Shown: positions 8,201 through 16,100 of the stretch, one piece after another | Layout of the letters: the number at the start of each line of letters is the position of its first letter | Position numbering within the stretch: position 1 is the first letter of the stretch | NCBI GenBank assembly: GCA_017506865.1 | Contig: JAFCMP010000056.1 | Location: 248,001 to 312,000 of the forward strand | DNA from: Tribonema minus | Lineage: Eukaryota; Sar; Xanthophyceae; Tribonematales; Tribonemataceae | Length of the DNA: 64,000 bases | Direction: 5' to 3' | The notes under the pieces: model-generated | The model's database searches: none | What the model saw: only the letters and a program-made list of their open reading frames with translations | Told to the model about the DNA's origin: nothing | Translations under genes and position numbers: made by a program

Positions 8201-10899
8201 ACGGTTAGAGTTGAAGTTGGGGTTTGGGTTAGGGACGAAAGTGGCGGTCCTGCTTTATTGCGCAGCCAGGTGTTGTCGATGCAACGCATCTCGGTACCTG
8301 TTGATGTCGTAAAGGTACATACCAAGATGCGCTGCGGGTATTGAGATGCGTTACACCGACAATGCCTGTCAAAAGCGTGCAGATAGCACGATGCGTTGCA
8401 TGGACACATGACGAAAGAATGTTGTGACGATGACCCTGACCCCAAAGGACGATGCGAAGAAGAGGCTGCATAGGGCCGTTCGTATTTGCAGTGCCCTCCG
8501 CGGCAGGTCACACTGTAGTGCCCCCCCCCCCCCCCCCTCTACATTAGCCCATGCTAGGGGGACGTCAAAGGGGAAGGGGAAGGGCCTAGGGGGCACGCCG
8601 CGCTGGCTATCAAGGCAGGCACCCCCTCAAGACGATCCCTCGTCGCAGGGGGACATGTCAACCGGCAAAGGCGCCAGCAGGTGCCAGCACTCTAAGAGGC
8701 AATCCATGATGGCGCTATATGTAGGCTGGCATCCGCTCACAGGGGGAGGGCTACGGTTAGGGATACACGCACGCGGCGGCGCGCAGCATGGCGCAGCTGA
8801 CACCACCACGGTGAAGTGCGTGCGCATGTGCGTACCCACCAGCGCTCCGTGACAAGCTTCCGCAGGCTCATCGCGTAACAGGTCGCCGCCTCCAGCACGG
8901 CATCGATCATTGGCGCTTTCACGCGCCGTGAGCGAGAGGACCCCCATGAGCAGCGCGCACCCGGTTGAGCGCTGACACCGCCGCGGTGATGAAGCTCGCG
9001 CGCGCATGTACCTACATACCTGCTCATCGCGCTGCGCCTCGAGCTCCGCCGCGCGCGCCGTCAGCTGCGCCACGCGTCGCTCTGCGTCGTCGACGCGCCG
9101 CTGCAGCGCCGCCGCCCTGCGCGCCGCCGCCGCGCCGCCGCTGCGCGCCTCCGCCGCGGCCGCCGCCGCGCGCCCGCGCTCCTCGTCGAGCGCCACCGCA
9201 GCCGCTTGCGCGCCCGCTTCCGCCTGAACACACGGCACGTGTACACAAGTACAGGCCTCAAAAGATGCTGGTGTCAACGCTCAACATTGTGGTGAGAGCG
9301 CGGCTCGCGGCTCGCACACGTGACGCTTTTGCTGCCAATGTTGCTGCCGCCGCCACCGCCGCTGCTGCCGCCGCCACCGCCGCCGCTGCCGCCGCTGCTG
9401 CGGCCGCCGCCGCCGGTATCGGACAAAGAGATGACGAACAGCCGCTTGCGGCGACTCACATTCAAGCTTAAGAACTCTAACGTGTGGTCACAATGGTCGT
9501 TGCACGAGATCTGAAGCAAACGGTCACCTCAAGTCAGGTTAAGCAAAACTTACATGAATATAATAAGTGCACTGAGGGATGCCGCCACAACAACCACATG
9601 CATGGACGTAAATCATGGCTTCCATATTTCCCTTCGCAGGCTGCTGCGCCCTATGCCATCAGACCATGCTAAATGTACATACGGTAAAAGTACTTAAACC
9701 ATCCCTCGCCCAGGCCATTCAGAAACCGCCGCCCGTACCGCGCAGAAGCTTACCTGCGCAACCGCTGCCTCCAGAACGCCGCGCGCGCCCTCCAGCTCCA
9801 CCACCGCCTCCGCCGCGCGCGCCGCCGCCGCCGCCGCCGCGTCGCGCTCCGCCGCCAGCGCCTCCAGCCGCTGCGCGTCGGGGTGCGCGCCGCGCGCTGC
9901 CTCTGCCAGCGCGGCCTCCACGGCGGCGGCGGCGGCGGCGCGCTCGCCGTCGCCACGCAGCGCCGCCGCGTCGCGCTGCCGCGCCTCCAGCGCCGCGCGC
10001 CGCTCCGCGAGCTCCGCCTGCAGGGCGTCGCGCTCCGCGAGCGCGCGCTCGAGCGCCACCTGTGTCTCAGCGCTGCTGCCGCCCGCGCCGCCGCCGCCGC
10101 CGCTGCTGCCGCGCAAACTGTCGTCGTCGGCGTCAAACTCGGCGACGGAGGAGGCGCGGCTGGAGGCACGAGTAGCGCCGTCCGCGCTGCTGCTGCTGCT
10201 GCTGCTGCCGCCTCCGCCGCCCACGCTGTCGCCAGCACCGAGGGTGCTGCGCGTCGGCGAACGCGGCAGGTGGCTGTGCGCGTGCGTCTCCTCGGAGGAG
10301 AAGCTGACGCCGCTGCTGCTGCGGCGCCGCGGCGGCTTGGCGCGGGCGTACCTGCGCCGGCCGCACCACACAGCCGGCAGTGCCACCAGCGCTATCACGG
10401 CGAGGGCCCCTCCGTACGCTCCGCCGAAGCTCGGCACGTCAGGCGGTTGGCACGGTTGGCACAGCTGGACCCCAACGGTGTTGCTGCTGCAGTCTGCGGC
10501 AAGCTCATGGGCAACTTTGAGATTCAAGTCGAGATGGGCGTTCTCTGATTTAAGGCTGAGCATCTGGACCTCCAAGTCTTCATATTTTTGGCGGCAGGCT
10601 TTCGAGCTTGCTTCAGTTCTAGAGCGCAGTTCCCCCAGTACCTGGTCTTTCATTCCATTGGTTGCCTTGCAGTCGGCCAGTTCTGCGTCCAAGACTGCAT
10701 CTCTGCAGATGGCGCAGTCCTGACAAATGCAGGGTGCCACCGGCTCCTTCGTACATGCCTCCCTGCCCACTCCCTCTCGATCCCCTGCGCGTTTATTGCG
10801 TTGTCGCTCCTCGAGTTGCTGGTTCTGCACCGTTTGCACATTTGATAGGAGCGCTCCGGCTCCGGGATGCCCGAACACAGGCCTGCCGAATCTGCTCAT
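249..10899 (-). CDS. Gene A: single-pass membrane coiled-coil protein (C-terminus off the window)
   Basis: Ten minus-strand exons join in phase: 10899-9754, 9223-9020, 7608-7504, 7054-6566, 5633-5432, 4555-4386, 3607-3440, 1899-1789, 1065-931, 332-249, giving 938 residues with more beyond base 1. Seen: a Cys-rich patch (residues 57-77, containing CICQDCAIC), a hydrophobic span (about 157-179) followed at once by an Arg-rich stretch, a Ser/Gly-rich linker (about 195-277), then an Ala/Glu/Arg/Gln-rich heptad-like coiled coil to the end. All junctions are phase 0 except A5/A6 (phase 1). The ATG at 10,899 is chosen because an in-frame TAG lies 13 codons upstream. The basic flank after the span suggests the coiled coil is cytosolic (inference). 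No family is recognised; golgin-like tethers or myosin-tail-like proteins are possible analogues only. The neighbour, gene B, is divergent. Membership of one gene is supported by phase and by the continuous coiled-coil character, not by homology. Confidence 0.72.
931..1065 (-). CDS. Gene A exon 9: coiled coil
   Basis: 45 codons, phase 0, acceptor ATCCAG, donor CAG|GTATGTATG. It reads VLRSAADQAQSYDQRVAAAT and continues Ala/Glu/Arg-rich. Confidence 0.72.
1066..1788. repeat. Intron A8/A9: GGC-rich duplication and A8 donor echo
   Basis: A GGC-rich segment ending in a GTGAGA-TGGCAGC string occurs twice (about 1,079-1,162 and 1,228-1,292). The A8 donor context (CAGGGTGxCAGxGCTCAC, plus strand) recurs at about 1,685-1,715. 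Short TTAGGG-like bits lie at 1,585-1,790. Confidence 0.5.
1789..1899 (-). CDS. Gene A exon 8: coiled coil
   Basis: 37 codons, phase 0, acceptor GTGCAG, donor CGG|GTGAGCAC. It reads DELRRVRDECRRLDEERGAA followed by an Ala/Glu segment. Three upstream copies of the 5' half carry the same acceptor context, so alternative acceptors are possible. Confidence 0.7.
1990..2460. repeat. Acceptor-side echoes of gene A exon 8 (three copies)
   Basis: Copies of the first 60-70 bases of exon A8 with its GTGCAG-like acceptor lie at about 2,008-2,080, 2,226-2,302 and 2,396-2,456. The one at 2,226-2,302 still translates to DELRRVRDECRRLNEERGAA, so it could serve as an alternative exon start. Confidence 0.8.
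2600..3370. repeat. Donor-side echoes of gene A exon 7 (five copies) with telomere-like blocks
   Basis: Copies of the A7 3' edge (CTCTCTGGCCTCGAGCTC, plus strand) lie at about 2,606-2,650, 2,838-2,875, 2,932-2,975, 3,058-3,100 and 3,318-3,365. CCCTAA-type repeats lie between them, the clearest at 2,663-2,708. Confidence 0.82.
3440..3607 (-). CDS. Gene A exon 7: coiled coil
   Basis: 56 codons, phase 0, acceptor TGCACAG after a C run, donor GAG|GTATGCAC. Both edges are echoed: three decayed copies of the 5' edge lie upstream and five of the 3' edge downstream. Confidence 0.74.
3690..3970. repeat. Acceptor-side echoes of gene A exon 7 (three copies)
   Basis: Copies of the exon 5' edge (CACTCGGCCTCGCTCGC, plus strand, and decayed forms) lie at about 3,700-3,745, 3,818-3,872 and 3,915-3,965, between G runs. 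A donor-side echo of A6 follows at 4,160-4,225. Confidence 0.75.
4386..4555 (-). CDS. Gene A exon 6: coiled coil
   Basis: 170 nt, entering in phase 1 so that the split Glu codon is completed, and leaving in phase 0 at GAG|GTGCGTTC. The acceptor is CTTCCAG, downstream of C runs. The product contains QLQAEAAERDAELTRLREAH and ELQLAAAQQELLKAQQEKE. Confidence 0.75.
4620..5335. repeat. Donor-side echoes of gene A exon 5 (five copies), with CAG repeats
   Basis: Copies of the exon's last 40-50 bases plus the GTGAGCGCTG donor (CGCTCACCTxGCxCCTGCCG, plus strand) lie near 4,728-4,790, 4,875-4,965, 5,010-5,055, 5,102-5,175 and 5,223-5,330. CCCTAA-like bits join them. In two copies the stretch beside the donor has grown into CAG repeats. 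Confidence 0.8.
5226..5291. repeat. (CAG)22 microsatellite
   Basis: Twenty-two uninterrupted CAG units (CTG on the gene A sense strand) lie just inside an intronic echo of the A5 donor. A second run of about seven units is at 5,106-5,127. The Cys-run frame across it is meaningless. Confidence 0.95.
5432..5633 (-). CDS. Gene A exon 5: coiled coil
   Basis: 202 nt, enters in phase 0 and leaves in phase 1. The acceptor CTGCAG follows a long C run (the G run at 5640-5665 on the plus strand). The donor is AAG|GTGAGCGCTG. The product contains ERAELLQRNAALVRERDAAA and LRDELNAQRERARALAERLR. Confidence 0.75.
5640..6565. repeat. Intron A4/A5: G runs, an A5 acceptor echo and an A4 donor echo
   Basis: G runs (C runs on the sense strand) at 5,640-5,665 and 5,954-5,979 act as or imitate the pyrimidine tract before A5. 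A decayed copy of the A5 5' edge is at 5,848-5,915 (CAGCAGCTCCACCCTCTCGC). A copy of the A4 3' edge is at 6,474-6,500 (CACCTCCAGCTCATCCTGC). I see nothing recognisable in 6,000-6,450. Confidence 0.6.
6566..7054 (-). CDS. Gene A exon 4: Ala-rich coiled coil
   Basis: 163 codons, phase 0, acceptor GCGCAG and donor GAG|GTGCGC. It has very high Ala content with regular Arg/Glu, and ends in a leucine-patterned segment (LRLQREVVALETQRQGL). The long plus-strand Pro/Arg frame over the same bases is a GC-driven shadow. Confidence 0.75.
7504..7608 (-). CDS. Gene A exon 3: coiled coil
   Basis: 35 codons, phase 0, acceptor GCGCAG and donor AAG|GTATGTATG. Its 5' half is repeated four times upstream in the preceding intron, each copy linked by telomere-like repeats. 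The copy used as exon is the only one that runs on to the donor. Confidence 0.72.
7620..8110. repeat. Acceptor-side echoes of gene A exon 3 (four copies) joined by TTAGGG blocks
   Basis: Four further copies of the exon 5' half (CGGCCTGCCGCAGCGATGCT, plus strand) lie at about 7,666-7,735, 7,772-7,845, 7,890-7,955 and 7,995-8,058, with a period of 105-120 bp. Each is separated from the next by a TTAGGG-type block of 30-45 bp. This is the clearest exon edge plus telomere-repeat ladder in the window. Confidence 0.9.
8111..9019. repeat. Intron A2/A3 remainder: direct and inverted repeats
   Basis: A direct repeat of about 55 bp (ATGACCCTGACCCC and flanks) lies at 8,139-8,195 and 8,424-8,480. An imperfect inverted repeat (22 of 26 bases) pairs 8,273-8,298 with 8,337-8,362. 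No exon is seen. Confidence 0.6.
9020..9223 (-). CDS. Gene A exon 2: coiled coil
   Basis: 68 codons, phase 0 on both sides, acceptor TTCAG and donor CAG|GTATGTAGG. The exon is rich in Ala, Arg and Glu with heptad-like spacing (VDDAERRVAQLTARAAELEA). The opposite-strand frames here are shadows. Confidence 0.75.
9224..9753. repeat. Intron A1/A2 with GCC/GCT microsatellite
   Basis: An imperfect GCC/GCT trinucleotide tract lies at about 9,339-9,417. The rest of the intron shows nothing recognisable. Confidence 0.7.
9754..10899 (-). CDS. Gene A exon 1: N-terminus, membrane span, start of coiled coil
   Basis: The exon encodes residues 1-382. It starts at ATG 10,899 and ends CAG|GTAAGC. It holds the Cys-rich patch, the only predicted membrane span (near GGALAVIALVALPAVWCG), a basic patch, a Ser/Gly linker with Ser and Gly runs, and the first 100 residues of coiled coil (from about AETQVALERALAERDALQAE). 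This is by far the longest exon of the gene. Confidence 0.8.
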
Positions 10900-12748
10900 G
10901 GGAACTCGATTCGCAAGTAGGGCACTTGCGGCACAATTCTACGATCTTACTACTGCGCCATCGCCATCGCTTGTGTGTACCCCCCTTCCTTTTTTTTTTG
11001 AACCTTCCGGTACCCCTGGGCAAGACGCCGGTAGCCCCGGCGTCTTACCGCAGGGTCACCCTAGCCCTAACCCTTGTAAGACACAGAAACTGAATTTCAA
11101 TATCGAGGCAACGAGGCAGGCCACCTTTGAGAGAAGGGAGCGCGCGCGGAGCTGGGTGTGCGCAGCGGCGTGGCACTGACAAGCGTTCGTGCGCTGCTAA
11201 AGAGGTGCCGCAGGCATCAGGGGCGCCATGGACACGGTGAGTTCCGTCAAGTCGTCAGTGTTGAAGCTTGGAGGAGCAGTTCTACAGTATCGATGCTCGT
11301 CGCTGCCCACGAACGACCGATGTTGCGCAATTTACCATGGATTGGGTAGCAATTCCTCAGCCGCGTTGCTGGGTAGCCCGCTCATGGATGACAAGGGATT
11401 ACATGAATCGCACACAGCTGCTTGAACCGATTGATTGTCAGTGTATCCGGCCTGTTCGTAAAAGCCTTCCGAGTACGACTGTATAGCACATAATCGTAAA
11501 GCTGGCCTTCATGGACATGCATTTTGCCGAGTGTCCAGCGGTGTCAATCAAGCTTCTACGAATGTGTCACTCCAGTTTTGAGCGCGAGAACAGGCCCACT
11601 TTTGAGTGCGAGAACAGGCCCGGCCGACCAACGTTAAGAGCTGGTTGACTTGATCATTTGCCCAGTGAGCCACTGGTCCCACACGCCGATAGCTTGTCGT
11701 TATGACATACACACATCATGAAGTGGACGCCCTGCACGTCGTGGCAGCAGCAGCAGGTGCGCGCATCTCCGATTGCATGCTCATCATAAACTAGTTGTTG
11801 AGGCTTCAGGCTTATGGAATAAACCTACAATACGTGGAGGCAATCAAAGACAACAGCGCCTCGCTTCAGGTGGTATGCCTATGCCCCTTTTTGTTTTCTG
11901 TAGCCAACCTGACCATGGGGGCACGGCAGGTATGTAGACTTTATCACCATACGTACGCATTCGGGAATCCGTCGAACTTTGATCAGATGTCTATCTTAAC
12001 GTCACATAAGGTGTACAATGCTACTGTAGCGACAGATCACTTCTACATTTCGAAAATCAAGTCGTAAACTGTTGTCATTTTTAGTATGCTCCCCAGCGTC
12101 ATTTAGAGGGCGTACTGACCTCGTCCTGGCACATGTTGTCAATTGCTGACGCCGCTAAGATCATCAGGCAAGGACACGCAGAAGATAGCATGTCCATCAC
12201 CCACGGAATCGCATTCATCAGCACACCAGGTGCAGTGTGCATAGAATGTTCGAAACGCTGATGAGGCAGCATAGCAGGCGTGTGCCCGTGAGCACTCTGC
12301 AGCAGTTCCTAGGCGCGAAGCGCACCTGCGTGCCATCACGGCCCACGCAGCGTGACCGCATCCGCAACGTGGCGCGCAGAGCAACCACGTCTGCAACGCG
12401 GCACACACAGCAGCCCGCCTGCACCAGACACCCGCACCACACACTGCCTCTACGCGCGTCTGCCTCCCCCCCCCCCCCCCCTCCCCCTGTGCCAGGAACC
12501 TCAACCGTAACCCTTCTCTCCCATCTCACGATCTTCACTCGTGCGCAGCGCCCAAATCCCACACTGCGTTCGGCAGACTAGATCGCAACTGCGCGATGTG
12601 CGTCACCCGCCGTTGCAGAGCGCCAAACCTCCTCTCGAGCTTACGCCTCTTCTTGGCGCCACGCGCTGACACTCCCCTCCCCCCCCCCTCCCCCCCCCAT
12701 CCCGCGCTGACCCCCCTCACCCCCCCCCCCCCCCCGCGCATCCCCCCC
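10900..12748. other. Spacer between divergent genes A and B
   Basis: It is less GC-rich than its surroundings and presumably holds both promoters, though I see no motif I can call. Visible: a T run at 10,989-10,999, one CCCTAA-like bit near 11,060, a 23-bp direct repeat (11,576-11,598 and 11,600-11,622), and C runs at 12,467-12,485 and 12,675-12,735. An open plus-strand stretch (11,795-12,067) has ordinary codon composition and could be a 5' exon, but nothing supports it. Confidence 0.5.
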
Positions 12749-12935
12749 ATGCAGGCTAGCGACGGCGAGGAGTCGTACCTGTACTCCGATGATGAGGAGG
12801 ACGGCGAGAGCGGCGGCGACCAGGAGGATGGCATGTCGGTCGCGTCCGACGCGGACGCAGCGGCGGGGGCGCCCGCGCGCGCAGCAGCGCTCAGCAGCGC
12901 CGCCAGCGCCGATGACAGTGGCGGCGGCAGCGGCG

Positions 12936-12994
<59 letters not shown>

Positions 12995-13108
12995 GGCGAT
13001 GATGGCGGCGGCGGGGGCGGTGGGGCGGCGTCGCCGCGGTTGGGGGGTGCTGCGGCGGCGGAGCGCGGGGCGGTCAGCGCGGCGCTGCTGAACGCGGGCA
13101 GCGACGAA
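12749..13108 (+). CDS. Gene B exon 1: acidic N-tail with poly-Gly
   Basis: 120 codons, donor GAA|GTGAGC. It opens with SDGEESYLYSDDEEDGE, like the acidic Asp/Ser/Tyr start of Ariadne proteins, and contains a GGC-repeat run of more than 20 Gly (about 12,931-13,000). The start is uncertain: ATG at 12,749 sits in CCCCCATGCAG|G after C runs, so CAG could instead be an acceptor with the true first exon upstream. An in-frame ATG at 12,596 would add a Pro-rich stretch. Confidence 0.8.
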
Positions 13109-16100
13109 GTGAGCTCTTGGTAGTCTCATACGTACCCAGTACTACCTACCCTCATTATATAGAGGTCTCAAAGGCGTGAGCCTGGGGGGTATGCTGACGT
13201 TGGTACTTGCTTGTTCAGTGGTGTACGGGGGAGGGGGGGGGGGTGCGTGGGTTGTGGTCTACAGACAATCGGACTGGAAGGCCTGATGGTGCGTGCCCAC
13301 GGTCGATCGCGCCATTGCGATCACCGTACGTCCCGAAGCTGTGCCTTTTGCTGAACTACAATTGAGCGCGGTGTCAACTGACCGACTGCCAGTGATGTAT
13401 GCCCTTGAGCTACACGTGGTGAAGGTCAGTGCGAGGAAGCGAGTGGCCGACGTTCGTTATATCAAGGCAGCTTGCCTGCAACCGCCAGTGTACTTGAAGT
13501 CAGTGCAGTTGAAGTTGTGTGGCGCGCCTCTACGCTGGCCATCGCCTCGCCTGGAGCCGAGCGTCACGTGCATTTTCAGGTGCGTGCTTGTGCGTTTGCG
13601 CGCTGCAGCCTGCAGGATGAAGCCAGAAGGGCCGGCCGTGCCGGACGGACTCTACTCAGTCAGTCGCATCGGAGTCAAGAGTCAGAATCCCTCTGAAGTG
13701 CGGCGCATCCTGTTGTTGAGGGCTGCTACCTGCAACGTCACTATTTATAAGTACTTCTGTTGAGAGTTGCTGCCTGCGGAAAGAGCACACAGCAGTCTAT
13801 GCTGGGCCTGCAGGAACCTTAGGCCACTGACCCGCCTCGCCCTCACCCTTCGGCGCAGCGCTGCGCTCGTCGCGCTGCCTGCGTGCCATGTGTCCGAGCG
13901 TACACGCGCGCACACGCAATCGCTTCCTTCCCCCAGCCCCAATGCCATGCATCACGCCCGTTCGCAGGCCGTAATCCTGAGAGAGCCCGGCGTGAGCGCC
14001 TAGCTCTAGCGCTAATGCTACACGCCCAGCCCTAACCCTAACCCTAAATCGCATGTTTGACCCGCACCTATACGCGTCGCACCGTGTCCGCGGACCATCG
14101 GTCAAGATCCCGAGCAGCGTCGATGTGCTCGCGCCCAACGCTCAGGCCAACTTGCCTAGCCCGAACTCTAACGATAACCCTACGCTTCATGCCCTAACCC
14201 TAACTCTACACGTCGCGCCCGTAAGCAGGTTGTGGTCCTGAGCGAGTCGGACGTGCGCGCCCTTATGATCCTGGGCTTGCATGCTTCTTTTTGAAGTGGG
14301 TACACACTTGTGCACTTTGAAGTTTACCACACGACCCCCAACCCTACCTGTCACGCCCATACGCAGGTCATGGTCCTGAGCGAGTCGGATGTGCGCGCGC
14401 TCATGGACGCCGTGGTGGACGACACTGCGGCCGTCGTGAGCGTGCCACGCGGCGCCGCCGCCGCGCTGCTGCGCTTCTTCCGCTGGAACCAGGAGTCGCT
14501 GTACGACCGCTTCTACGCGGATCCGGACTCCGTAACCGCCAAGGTGCGCAGTGTGCATCGCTTTAACTCATGAATGCATGAATATTGACTACTTGAAGTG
14601 TTGTGTATGGCGCTGCTGAGCTTTTTCCGCTGGGAACCAAGAGTCGCTGTACGACCGCACTACGCGGACCTGGACTCCGTAACCGCCAAGGTGCGCAGTG
14701 TGGATCGCTGTCGTTCATGAATTAATGATTAGTTACTACTTGAAGTGTGGATCGCTTTCATTCAGGAATGAATGAATATTGACTACTTGAAGTGTGTGTA
14801 TGGCGCTGCTGTGCTTCTTCCGCTGGAACCGGGAGTCGCTGTATGACCGCTTCCGCTGGAACCACGAGTCACTGTACGACCGCTTCTGTGCGGACCTGGA
14901 CTCTTTAACTGCCACGGTGCGCAGTGTGAATCGATTTCGTCGTGAATGGATGGATTTGATTAGAATAACTTGAAGTGTGTGTACGGCGCTGCTGCGCTTG
15001 TTCCGCTGGAACCAGGAGTCGCTGTACGACTGCTTCGCGCGGACTTGGACTCTGTAACCGCCAAGGTACGCAGGGCGCATGGCTTTCATCCATGAATGCA
15101 TGCGTGAATGAGTTCCTTCACTTCACTTCACTTGAAGTGCTCGGGCCGGCATGCCGCGCTTCTTCCGATGGAACGCAGTGCGGATCGCTGTCATTCATGA
15201 AAATGCATGAATGAATGTTCACTTCACTTGAATATATTCACTTCACTCTAAGTTCTTGCGCCCCCGGTCGCTTTTACGCGGACCCGGACTTTGTGACCGC
15301 CAAGGCGCGCGCAGTGCGCACCGAAGATACAGACAGCGCTTCCACTCATGAATGAATAACTGAGTGAAAGGACATCTACAAATTCAAGTGCTCAGCCGGC
15401 GCTGCTGCGCGTCTCAATCTGGGTGTGCACCGCATCCCAAACGACCACCAGCAACATGATGTAAACGCCAGCAATTGACAGCAATTAATGGCAACTCCGC
15501 TCCAACAATGCTACGCGCGATATTTCACGCCACGCAGGTCGGCATAGGCGGCGCGGGCAAGGGCATGTCGCGCATCGGCGGCGCGGCGGCAGCGGCGGCG
15601 GCGGCGCCGCCGCCGCGTGGCGCGGAGGAGGGCGCCGGCGGCGTCGCCGCTGCCGCTGCCGCTGGAGCGCTGCTGCGCTGCCGCATCTGCTGCGACGACG
15701 TGGAGGACGCGCTGGCGCTGCCGTGCGCGCACTTCTTCTGCGAGGAGTGCTGGGGCGGGTTCCTGAGGAACGCGCTCGCGAGCGGACCGCCGTGCGTGTA
15801 CACGACGTGCCCGGAGCACAAGTGAGTGGCGACGGCGGCGCGGCTGCAGCTACGCTGTTTGCGGTGATGTAGGAGCCGGTGTGCGCGAGCCCGCTCCGCG
15901 GCACGCGGCCGTTGCAACATGTTCTTGGGCAGATGTGTGGGTGTATACGTATACTCCAATGTAAAGCGCTGGAAGTATGCGCAAGCGCACTTGTGTGCAT
16001 GCGCGCTGTGCACGGCTTCGAGAGTGTCGCTCAGGAGGGTTCGTGACGAGCGCGCACGCACAGCGGGCCGCCGTGCGTGTGAACCACGTGCCAGGGGCAC

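Noticed and set aside
11795..12067. Plus-strand 90-codon frame as a gene
   Set aside because: Ordinary composition but no ATG at its start, no family match and ambiguous splice sites; mentioned only as a possible 5' exon.
12641..13129. Minus-strand poly-Ala frame opposite exon 1 of gene B
   Set aside because: It is a shadow of the poly-Gly run; the plus strand has the acidic Ariadne start and the correct phase into exon 2.
14612..15315. Additional coding exons for repeated UBA-like segments
   Set aside because: The copies carry stops, deletions and frame shifts and lack acceptors; the real exons 2 and 3 join in phase without them.
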